This document shows, piece after piece, positions 1-4,462 of a DNA stretch of 6,518 nucleotides (position 1 is its first letter; every line of letters starts with the position of its first letter). Made by a program: the position numbers and the translations under genes. This stretch comes from Candidatus Altarchaeales archaeon A3. GTDB lineage: Archaea; Altiarchaeota; Altiarchaeia; Altiarchaeales; Altiarchaeaceae. The notes under the pieces were generated by a model. It was not told the origin of the DNA. It worked only from the letters and a program-made list of their open reading frames with translations, and made no database searches. The stretch lies in contig MTER01000182.1 in the NCBI GenBank assembly GCA_002083985.1, positions 1-6,518 on the forward strand, read 5' to 3'.

Positions 1-92
1 AAAATAATGCCAAAGTTTGATAAAATGTTCAATTTTGTTCATACAATATCGTCATGTGGCAAGGACTTTTTTCTTAAGTTAACGGATATGCC

Positions 93-108
93 TTTATTGA
101 GCATATTC
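93..108 (-). repeat. Solitary end of the 82-bp repeat family
   Basis: TTTATTGAGCATATTC is identical to the last 16 bases of the 82-bp element at 421-502, and the match extends one base further left (C). The remaining 66 bases of the element are absent. Together with the preceding GGATATGC (85-92 region) the GCATATTC forms an imperfect inverted repeat around CTTTATTGA, so this may be either a decayed element or an independent recognition site. The strand is given relative to the copy at 3366-3447. Confidence 0.55.
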
Positions 109-226
109 TCACTATCAATAAATTTAGATTTTTAAAATAATGATTTTTAATTTGACATTATCAGGATATTGTTTAATCACCTCACCGACGCTCGGAGATT
201 TAAAAAACCTGAAGTTTTTAAAATGG

Positions 227-247
227 AGTTTTGACGGAATCAAAACT
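227..247. repeat. Perfect 8-bp hairpin
   Basis: AGTTTTGA (227-234) and TCAAAACT (240-247) pair around a five-base CGGAA loop. In RNA the stem could be extended by three G-U pairs. No T-run follows on either strand, so an intrinsic terminator is not supported. Its role is unknown. Confidence 0.45.
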
Positions 248-260
248 TTGTTAATAACTT

Positions 261-302
261 ATGGACACTACTCTATTTAGTTAGGTGTTAAATAGTGTCC
301 AT
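261..302. repeat. Bulged 14-bp hairpin built on GGACACTA
   Basis: ATGGACACTA (261-270) pairs perfectly with TAGTGTCCAT (293-302). After a five-base bulge (CTCTA, 271-275), TTTA (276-279) pairs with TAAA (289-292), leaving a nine-base loop. The same GGACACTA core recurs in direct orientation at 381-388. The hairpin lies downstream of the leftward metallopeptidase gene, so a transcript-end or operator role is possible, but the sequence alone does not decide. Confidence 0.5.
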
Positions 303-412
303 CCACAAAGTATAAAATTTTGAAAAAATTTTAACTTTTTCAATGTAAATTTTTGTGTTTTTGACAAAAAATATGAGTTTGGACACTAAATAAAAGAGAA
401 CATAAATTTAAT

Positions 413-420
413 AAAAATTT
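413..420. repeat. Putative 8-bp target-site duplication, left
   Basis: AAAAATTT directly abuts the left end of the 82-bp element and is repeated at 503-510 immediately after its right end. This is the arrangement left by a transposition event. The octamer is common in this AT-rich background, so on its own it is weak evidence. Confidence 0.45.
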
Positions 421-502
421 GAACTTGCTCAATATTAAGGGGCAAATCACTCGTAACCGTCAAAAAATCACGAATAACCTCCACTCTTTATTGAGCATAT
501 TC
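421..502 (+). mobile_element. MITE-like 82-bp element, copy 1
   Basis: This is an 82-bp unit, too small to code for protein. It is repeated in inverted orientation at 3366-3447 with 80 of 82 bases identical (the differences lie in the AAGGGGCAAA segment). Its ends are imperfect 22-bp inverted repeats that share TGCTCAATA and, in copy 2, AGTGG (17/22 matches there, 16/22 here). The interior holds two diverged direct repeats, AATCACTCGTAACC and AATCACGAATAACC. AAAAATTT flanks both ends. The right-hand AAAAATTT overlaps the stop codon complement of the metallopeptidase gene, so insertion there would have left that gene intact. I infer a non-autonomous transposable element. A structured small RNA is the main alternative. 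Confidence 0.6.
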
Positions 503-510
503 AAAAATTT
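503..510. repeat. Putative 8-bp target-site duplication, right
   Basis: AAAAATTT is the partner of 413-420. Its last two bases belong to the TAA stop codon (511-509, minus strand) of the metallopeptidase gene. Confidence 0.45.
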
Positions 511-1009
511 AATCCTCCATTGCCACTGCCATCAAATACCCTTTTGCCATATCCATCTTTTCATACCTTTTCACAAAATTCCAGAATTGTTCATTATGCC
601 CCGAAACTTTCAGATGGGCTAATTCATGAACCACAACATAATCGTGAACAAATTTAGGCATTTTTAAAAGGCGGTCAGAAATCCTTATTATTTTATCCAT
701 AGTATGGCAATTTCCGAACATCTTTGAGTTTTGCTCTGTGCTATATTCAATTTTATTCCATTTAAGTTCATTGTTAAAGTATTCCTTGTTCAGTTCTTTT
801 GCCATATTTTCAAGATTCTTGTTTGCATCACCTTCAACTAAATTTTTCTTCCTGTCTGACGCCTCAAACCTCTTTTTCGCCCATTCAATATACTTTTCTA
901 TTTTTTCATTACTTAAACTATTTGAAACATATAATAAAATTTCTCCGTTAACTCTTTTTGTGCTTACAGTTCTTCTTCTTCTTGCACTTTTTATAACCTT
1001 CACATCCAC
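509..1009 (-). CDS. YgjP-like zinc metallopeptidase (DUF45 family)
   Basis: This is a 166-residue predicted cytoplasmic zinc-dependent protease of the YgjP-like (DUF45) group, with no signal peptide or membrane segment. Visible features: a basic N-terminal segment (KSARRRRTVSTKR, residues 7-19) leading into the short beta-rich region usual in this family; a FGNC motif (98-101) where relatives carry a W/FGxC-type motif; and the catalytic HELAH at 128-132 followed by GHNEQFW (137-143). H128 and H132 are the expected zinc ligands, E129 the catalytic acid, and H138 the conserved downstream histidine. Bacterial relatives are often over 220 residues, so this is a compact version. The start codon is GTG at 1009-1007. 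The next in-frame GTG at 1003-1001 is also possible. No clear ribosome binding site precedes it. The gene begins 39 bp downstream of tRNA-Leu on the same strand. Its natural substrate is unknown, as for the family generally. Confidence 0.85.
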   Translation of the reverse strand: MDVKVIKSARRRRTVSTKRVNGEILLYVSNSLSNEKIEKYIEWAKKRFEASDRKKNLVEGDANKNLENMAKELNKEYFNNELKWNKIEYSTEQNSKMFGNCHTMDKIIRISDRLLKMPKFVHDYVVVHELAHLKVSGHNEQFWNFVKRYEKMDMAKGYLMAVAMED

Positions 1010-1048
1010 CTTATAAAAAATTATTTTTAAATTTTACTTTTCTCTTTA

Positions 1049-1131
1049 TGCGGGAGATGGGATTTGAACCCACGAATGCTTACACAACGAGGCCCTGAAC
1101 CTCGCCCCTTTGACCGCTTGGGAACCCCCGC
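1049..1131 (-). tRNA. tRNA-Leu (anticodon CAG)
   Basis: This is a complete class II tRNA of 83 nt including the discriminator base. The acceptor stem GCGGGGG pairs with CTCCCGC (one G-U), the D-stem is CCC/GGG, and the anticodon stem CGAGG/CCTCG encloses the loop TTCAGGG. That gives anticodon CAG at 1097-1095, which decodes CUG. A long variable arm (GTG-TAAG-CAT stem) and a T-arm GTGGG/CCCAT with loop TTCAAAT follow. Discriminator A73 (position 1049) is the leucine identity base. CCA is not encoded, so it must be added enzymatically. A T6 run (complement of 1015-1020) follows. An A/T-rich box (CATAAAAG, complement of 1155-1162) sits roughly 24-31 bases upstream of G1, so the transcript could start at or very near the mature 5' end. 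Confidence 0.97.
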
Positions 1132-1398
1132 AATAGTTAACTTTATTATAAATTACTTTTATGCGTAAATTTAAAGAAAAATTTTTATAACTATTCTGAC
1201 GGTACAAAAATTTATCTGTGAAAATTTCAAAAAATTTCAAAAAGTCAAAGAATTTATTCGTAGTTTTTTGTGTGGCTAAATAATTACAAATTTTTAAAGA
1301 AATAAGAGTTTGTGTGGCGAAAGTCAAGTATATATGTTTTTATTTAAATTTTTCTAATGTTTACTTTTTTCTCTTTTCGGAGTGTTTTCTATTTTTTT
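1132..1398. other. AT-rich spacer between tRNA-Leu and the tRNA 5' half
   Basis: I see no supportable gene. The only long minus-strand open frame reads straight through tRNA-Leu and has no family resemblance. The spacer contains a pair of direct repeats differing at one base, TTTGTGTGGCTAAA (1267-1280) and TTTGTGTGGCGAAA (1309-1322), and short A-rich near-tandem units around 1221-1250. I looked here specifically for a T-arm or 3' acceptor strand that could complete the tRNA fragment at 1418-1455 and found none. Confidence 0.6.
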
Positions 1399-1404
1399 AA
1401 AAAA
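1399..1404 (-). terminator. T6 run after the tRNA 5' half
   Basis: On the minus strand the tRNA fragment is followed by the tail GGCGAACTTTTC (1416-1405) and then TTTTTT. Oligo-T on the non-template strand is the usual archaeal termination signal, so a short transcript ending here is plausible. The T-run can also pair with the A-run beyond it, forming a weak AT hairpin. Confidence 0.4.
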
Positions 1405-1417
1405 GAAAAGTTCGCCT

Positions 1418-1455
1418 TTTGAATCTCGCCCCTTTGGCCGCTTGGGAACCCTCGC
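1418..1455 (-). tRNA. 5' half of tRNA-Leu (anticodon CAA), candidate split-tRNA gene
   Basis: Read on the minus strand from 1455, the sequence gives acceptor 5' strand GCGAGGG, TT at 8-9, D-arm CCC-AAGCGGCCAAA-GGG, G26, anticodon 5' strand CGAGA and loop TTCAAA with anticodon CAA at 1421-1419 (leucine, UUG). It then leaves tRNA sequence. About 33 of the first 39 bases match the neighbouring tRNA-Leu(CAG). Differences are at position 4, one D-loop base, position 31 and 36-38. No anticodon 3' strand, T-arm or acceptor 3' strand follows within the window, and none lies just upstream, so it is neither an ordinary intron-containing nor a circularly permuted tRNA. The neighbour's 3' half cannot complete it: positions 4-69 and 31-39 would both be A-C mismatches. 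A 12-nt tail and T6 follow. It starts 16 bp after the HAD gene on the same strand. The alternatives are a split-tRNA 5' half, as known in Nanoarchaeum equitans, or a truncated pseudogene. The preserved leucine anticodon and D-arm favour the first. Confidence 0.55.
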
Positions 1456-1471
1456 AATGAAAATATAAGCC

Positions 1472-2131
1472 CTAAATTTTATCCACTAAATTTTTTATTT
1501 CTCCGATTGAACTCACAATATAAGTCGGATTATACTTCATAAATTCGTCTTTTGTGCGGGCATATAATATTGCTATGCTTCTTATATTGGCAGCATTCGC
1601 TGCAATAATATCATTCGGATGATCTCCTGCCATAATGCAACTATCATTGCTTAAATTTAAAATTTCAATCGACTTCAAAATCGGTTCTGGATGTGGCTTT
1701 AAATTTGACACATCAGTTCCTGTAATAACTGATTCAAATAAATTTTGCACATTTAGGTCATTTAAAATTCTCTCTGTAAGTTCTCTCCCGGTTGTTGTCA
1801 CAACGCCCAGTTTGAAATTTTTGGTCTTTAAAAACATCAATAAATTAACAGATCCGTCAATCGCACCTACTTTAAATTTCCTCCTTGTTTCCCTAAATAT
1901 TTCCGTTGCCTTTTTAACTGCTTCCCCATCATCACACATATTTCTGAATGTTTCCTGATGGGGAATTCCTATAAGTTTCTTTATCTCGTCATCCGTAAAA
2001 TTTATATCGCTTTTCGTGAATGGCTTTAAAATTTTAAACGCTTCCTTAAACGCAATAATGATTGACGGAAACGAGTCAACAAGCGTTCCGTCAAGGTCAA
2101 ACAAGATTCCCCGTGTTTTTATTTCTTTCAT
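1472..2131 (-). CDS. HAD-superfamily phosphatase, phosphoglycolate phosphatase-like
   Basis: This is a 219-residue soluble HAD hydrolase, full length for the Gph/PGMB-like group. Motif I is FDLDGTLVDS (11-20), with D12 as nucleophile and D14 as general acid/base. A helical cap lies between about residues 20 and 90. Motif II is VVTTTGR (110-116) with a threonine that would bind the phosphate. Motif III is the lysine of LKPHPEP (K145). Motif IV is AGDHPNDI (168-175), with D170 and D174 as the Mg2+-binding acids. All four catalytic motifs are present, so an active phosphatase on a small phosphorylated metabolite is expected. Phosphoglycolate is the default guess, but the substrate cannot be read from sequence. 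The ATG at 2131 lies 11 residues before the nucleophile, as is normal. The gene is divergent from kae1 across 54 bp, and its 3' end is followed 16 bp later by the tRNA-Leu 5' half on the same strand. Confidence 0.88.
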   Translation of the reverse strand: MKEIKTRGILFDLDGTLVDSFPSIIIAFKEAFKILKPFTKSDINFTDDEIKKLIGIPHQETFRNMCDDGEAVKKATEIFRETRRKFKVGAIDGSVNLLMFLKTKNFKLGVVTTTGRELTERILNDLNVQNLFESVITGTDVSNLKPHPEPILKSIEILNLSNDSCIMAGDHPNDIIAANAANIRSIAILYARTKDEFMKYNPTYIVSSIGEIKNLVDKI

Positions 2132-2185
2132 CTTTTAAATTTTGTTTAATAATAATTAGTATTTTTCAAATTTATTCGTTATAAA
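2132..2185. promoter_or_regulatory. Divergent promoter region, HAD phosphatase / kae1
   Basis: The 54-bp spacer must hold start signals for both genes. It is almost entirely A/T and has no purine-rich ribosome binding site on either side. For kae1, an A/T-rich block around 2150-2165 lies about 25 bp upstream of the ATG, which suits a TATA box for a leaderless transcript. The 16-mer TTAGTATTTTTCAAAT (2156-2171) recurs exactly upstream of proS at 4916-4931. Exact box positions are inferred. Confidence 0.45.
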
Positions 2186-3166
2186 ATGATTGTTTTAGGG
2201 ATTGAGGGAACGGCACATACTTTCGGCGTCGGAATTATTAATGATTCAGAAGGTGAAATAAAAATTTTGGCAGATGTCAGAAAGGTCTATTCTCCTGCCG
2301 AGGGGGGCATAAATCCGTATTTTGCATCGGAATTTATGGCCGAGAATGCTGACATAGCAATAAAAGAAGCTTTAAAAATTTCGGATTTGGATATTAAGGA
2401 CATTGATTTGATTGTATTTTCACAGGGGCCCGGATTAGGGCCTGCATTAAGAATAGCAGCAACCTCTGCAAGGATACTTTCCCTCTATCACAGCATTCCT
2501 TTGCTCGGCGTGAATCACTGTGTCGCTCATATTGAAATAGGAATACATCTTGGACACTTGCAGAATCCTTTAATTGTTTATGCATCAGGGGGTAATACAC
2601 AAATTTTAATTAAACGGAAAAATTTTTATAGTATATTCGGCGAGACAATGGACATAGGATTAGGAAATTTGCTTGATAAATTTGGGAGGGAATTCGGATT
2701 AAAGCATCCGCCGGGTCCAAAGGTTGAGGAGTTGGCAAAGAGCGGAAAAAATTTCATTGACTTGCCATATACAGTTAAAGGAGCAAATTTATGTCTTTCC
2801 GGATTGCTGACAAGTGCAGTAAGAAAGAAGGATGAAAATTTATGTGATTTGTGTTACTCTTTACAGGAAACCGCTTTTTCTATGCTTGTTGAGGTTAGCG
2901 AAAGGGCATTGGCACATTTAAATGTGAAGGAGTTGCTGCTTGCTGGAGGGGTCGGAAACAATAAGCGATTGCAGGAAATGTTAATGTTGATGGCAAAAGA
3001 GCATAATGTGAAATTTTTTGTTCCGGACAATTATTGCTCGGATAACGGGATTATGATTGCATTGACTGGCTCTAAGATGTTTAAGTGCGGAATAAGACAG
3101 AAATTTGAAGAAACAAAGGTTAAGCAGAGGTTCAGAACTGACAAGGTTGAAATTTTATGGGATTAA
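2186..3166 (+). CDS. kae1: Kae1, KEOPS catalytic subunit (tRNA t6A synthesis)
   Basis: This 326-residue protein is the archaeal TsaD/Kae1 homologue. It transfers the threonylcarbamoyl group to A37 of ANN-decoding tRNAs within the cytoplasmic KEOPS complex. The N-terminus MIVLGIEGTAHTFGVGI is the typical archaeal Kae1 opening. Other landmarks of the ASKHA fold: GPGLGPALRI (81-90); the metal-binding HCVAH (H111, H115); YASGGNTQ (132-139); GETMDIGLGNLLDKFGR (152-168); AGGVGNN (253-259); and DNYCSDNGIM (281-290) with the metal ligand D286. The C-terminus ends at VEILWD with no Bud32 kinase domain, so unlike some euryarchaeal versions it is not a Kae1-Bud32 fusion and the kinase must be encoded elsewhere. 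The ATG at 2186 gives exactly the canonical N-terminus, and no ribosome binding site precedes it. The last codon and stop (GATTAA) form the first bases of the duplicated spacer that follows. Confidence 0.96.
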   Translation: MIVLGIEGTAHTFGVGIINDSEGEIKILADVRKVYSPAEGGINPYFASEFMAENADIAIKEALKISDLDIKDIDLIVFSQGPGLGPALRIAATSARILSLYHSIPLLGVNHCVAHIEIGIHLGHLQNPLIVYASGGNTQILIKRKNFYSIFGETMDIGLGNLLDKFGREFGLKHPPGPKVEELAKSGKNFIDLPYTVKGANLCLSGLLTSAVRKKDENLCDLCYSLQETAFSMLVEVSERALAHLNVKELLLAGGVGNNKRLQEMLMLMAKEHNVKFFVPDNYCSDNGIMIALTGSKMFKCGIRQKFEETKVKQRFRTDKVEILWD

Positions 3167-3365
3167 ATGATTAAATTTATGGCAAAAATTTGTATCCTCT
3201 CAATAAAATATGGTAAATTGAGTTTTGTGGCTTTACTTTTCAGTGAAAAATGCCAAATTTTTATGTTTTACTCCAAAATTTTGAGAAGAATAAAGTTAAG
3301 ACAGTATTCTTAATTTACAATATATCTAATAAAAATATAATAAATTTATAAAAATATAAAAATAG
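3161..3365 (+). repeat. Direct repeat R1, first copy of the duplicated kae1-pspA spacer
   Basis: This 205-bp segment begins at kae1's final codon (GATTAA) and ends immediately before the 82-bp element. It is repeated at 3448-3661. The copies differ by a T/C change at the TATCCTCTC site, a T/C change near 3304, and one indel region where R2 carries 9 extra bases, and are otherwise nearly identical. It contains a 44-codon open frame (3179-3313) and, at its right end, a second copy of the A/T-rich promoter block found before pspA. Confidence 0.9.
3179..3313 (+). CDS. Possible small ORF in repeat R1 (44 aa)
   Basis: ATG at 3179 opens a 44-residue frame, MAKICILSIKYGKLSF... ending LRQYS, with three cysteines including the pair in KICIL and KCQIF, a hydrophobic middle and a basic tail. 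It has no recognised family and no ribosome binding site, and it starts 12 bp after the kae1 stop. A homologous frame exists in R2, and the 9-base difference between the copies keeps the frame. Both substitutions are non-synonymous (L to P, Y to H), so there is no sign of purifying selection. It may be fortuitous. Confidence 0.25.
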   Translation: MAKICILSIKYGKLSFVALLFSEKCQIFMFYSKILRRIKLRQYS

Positions 3366-3447
3366 GAATATGCTCAATAAAGAGTGGAGGTTATTCGTGA
3401 TTTTTTGACGGTTACGAGTGATTTACCACTTAATATTGAGCAAGTTC
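3366..3447 (-). mobile_element. MITE-like 82-bp element, copy 2 (inverted)
   Basis: This is the reverse complement of 421-502, the same 82-bp length, with 80 of 82 bases identical. Its imperfect 22-bp terminal inverted repeats match at 17 positions, slightly better than in copy 1. It lies precisely between direct repeats R1 (ending 3365) and R2 (starting 3448), with no extra bases on either side and no short target-site duplication of the AAAAATTT kind. It therefore sits in the pspA upstream region, in opposite orientation to copy 1, so the two copies bracket the metallopeptidase, tRNA, HAD and kae1 genes as long-range inverted repeats. Confidence 0.62.
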
Positions 3448-3465
3448 GATTAAATGATTAAATTT

Positions 3466-3609
3466 ATGGCAAAAATTTGTATCCCCTCAATAAAATATGG
3501 TAAATTGAGTTTTGTGGCTTTACTTTTCAGTGAAAAATGCCAAATTTTTATGTTTTACTCCAAAATTTTGAGAATATGCCAAGTAACAAAGTTAAGACAG
3601 CATTCTTAA
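3466..3609 (+). CDS. Possible small ORF in repeat R2 (47 aa)
   Basis: This is the counterpart of the frame at 3179-3313: MAKICIPSIKYGKLSF... ending LRQHS, 47 residues. Relative to R1 it has L-to-P and Y-to-H replacements and a 9-base longer segment (RICQVTK in place of RRIK), which leaves the frame open. It has no recognised domain and no ribosome binding site. A chance open frame inside a duplicated non-coding spacer is at least as likely as a gene. Confidence 0.25.
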   Translation: MAKICIPSIKYGKLSFVALLFSEKCQIFMFYSKILRICQVTKLRQHS

Positions 3610-3640
3610 TTTACAATATATCTAATAAAAATATAATAAA

Positions 3641-3652
3641 TTTATAAAAATA
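3641..3652 (+). promoter_or_regulatory. Probable pspA TATA box
   Basis: TTTATAAAAATA is centred about 23 bp upstream of the pspA ATG at 3669, the position expected of an archaeal TATA box driving a leaderless transcript. An identical block lies at the end of R1, just before the 82-bp element, so two tandem promoters may point at pspA. Confidence 0.5.
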
Positions 3653-3668
3653 TAAAAATAGAAATAAA

Positions 3669-4376
3669 ATGGGTATATTAAAAAGAACAGCAGATATTTT
3701 GTCTGCAAAGATACACGGGTTGTTGGACAGGGGAGAAAATCCAAAGGAAATGCTGGACTATAGTTATGAAAAGCAGAAGGAATTATTGCAAAATGTAAGC
3801 AAAGGAATTGCTGATGTGATGACCGCAAAAAAACAACTTGAAATAAAGAGGGATGAATTGAAGGTCGCAGGCGAAAAATATCAGAGGCAGGCAGAAGCGT
3901 CTGTAAATGCAGGAAGAGATGATCTGGCAACAATGGCATTAAGCAGAAAACAGGAAACAATGCAGTCAATTGAAAATTTAAACCAGCAGATTACAGGACT
4001 TGATAAAAATCTGGAAAATTTAAAGGCAACAAAACAGAAGCTGGAAGTGAAAATACAGCAGTTCGGAGCACACAAAGAAATTTTAAAGGCACAATATGAT
4101 GCAAGCAAGGCAACAGTTCAGGTTCAGGAATCATTAACCGGATTAAGCGAGGATATTGCAGATGTTAAATCAACTGTTGACAGGGTTGAAGGAAAGATAC
4201 AAAAGCAGAAGGCGAGAGCAGATGCGATAACAACAATGGTTGATGATGGAACACTTACAGAGGTTGATTTCGGCTCGGAAAAGAAGGATGATATTGACAG
4301 AGAACTGGCAAAGATAGGGGGTAGCAGCGGGGTTAATAACGAACTGGTGGCATTAAAGGCAAAACTCGGAAAATAA
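3669..4376 (+). CDS. pspA: PspA/Vipp1 (IM30) family membrane-remodelling protein
   Basis: This 235-residue protein is predicted to be almost entirely helical. The N-terminus MGILKRTADILSAKIHGLLDRGENPKEMLD matches the PspA/IM30 pattern: an amphipathic membrane-binding first helix, then the DRGENPKEML hinge corresponding to the usual D-x-x-E-[DN]-P-x-x-[ML]-[LI]. A long coiled coil follows over roughly residues 30-175, rich in K, E, Q and A, with a C-terminal helical tail. There is no signal peptide or transmembrane segment. PspA proteins are ESCRT-III-related and polymerise on the inner face of the membrane to protect or repair it under stress. This role is family knowledge. The ATG at 3669 reproduces the canonical MG(I)L/F start. 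There is no ribosome binding site, and the TATA box spacing suggests a leaderless message. pspAA follows 86 bp downstream, a recurrent archaeal partner gene. The upstream region has been duplicated and carries an 82-bp element, which may alter its expression. Confidence 0.92.
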   Translation: MGILKRTADILSAKIHGLLDRGENPKEMLDYSYEKQKELLQNVSKGIADVMTAKKQLEIKRDELKVAGEKYQRQAEASVNAGRDDLATMALSRKQETMQSIENLNQQITGLDKNLENLKATKQKLEVKIQQFGAHKEILKAQYDASKATVQVQESLTGLSEDIADVKSTVDRVEGKIQKQKARADAITTMVDDGTLTEVDFGSEKKDDIDRELAKIGGSSGVNNELVALKAKLGK

Positions 4377-4462
4377 TAAAAACAATAAGGTAAGTAAAAT
4401 TTAAGGCATAAAATATTTAAGGAATAAAATTTTAAAAACATCTAAATTTTAAATAAATTTAA

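Larger units (their letters stand above)
1..420. other. Gene-poor left flank with hairpins and a possible gene end
   Basis: I find no confident gene here. One plus-strand frame is open from the window edge to a TAA at 133-135 (44 codons, Phe- and Ser-rich, ending NLDF). It could be the C-terminus of a gene entering from the left, but it matches nothing I recognise and contains the repeat end at 93-108, so I do not call it. The rest is AT-rich and holds the hairpins at 227-247 and 261-302, which are listed separately. Between 303 and 412 I see only AT-rich sequence and one further GGACACTA motif at 381-388. Confidence 0.5.
3448..3661 (+). repeat. Direct repeat R2, second copy of the duplicated spacer
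   Basis: This 214-bp copy of R1 begins GATTAAATGATTAAATT directly after the 82-bp element and ends seven bases before the pspA start codon. It contains the 47-codon open frame at 3466-3609 and the pspA promoter block. The repeat pair spans essentially the entire spacer that would have separated kae1 from pspA before the duplication. Confidence 0.9.

Noticed and set aside
1..135. Open frame from the window edge, 44 codons to TAA at 133-135
   Set aside because: Without upstream sequence and with no recognisable family it cannot be distinguished from a chance open stretch, and it runs through a repeat end. It is mentioned only in the left-flank entry.
419..622. 67-codon plus-strand open frame
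   Set aside because: It spans the non-coding 82-bp element and the antisense of the metallopeptidase gene, has a His/Ile-rich composition typical of antisense reading, and matches no family.
1046..1327. 93-codon minus-strand open frame
   Set aside because: Its last third reads through the complete tRNA-Leu gene, so it is not a plausible protein gene.
1049..1455. tRNA-Leu and its partial copy as attL/attR of an integrated element
   Set aside because: Attachment-site duplicates should be identical and usually involve the tRNA 3' part. Here the 5' half is duplicated, differs at anticodon and stem positions, and no integrase lies between.
1132..1455. Intron-containing tRNA-Leu(CAA) using the downstream tRNA 3' half
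   Set aside because: The downstream 3' half already has its own perfectly matched 5' half. With the fragment it would give A-C mismatches at 4-69 and 31-39, and the intervening sequence includes a second complete 5' half.
421..3447. CRISPR array or C/D box RNA in the repeated element
   Set aside because: There are only two distant copies in opposite orientation, no regular spacers, and no recognisable C (RUGAUGA) and D (CUGA) box pair.
3622..3969. Minus-strand open frames across pspA and its upstream region (also 3881-4108, 4124-4441)
   Set aside because: They are antisense to the well-supported coiled-coil pspA gene and have low-complexity Phe/Ser/Leu composition typical of antisense reading.
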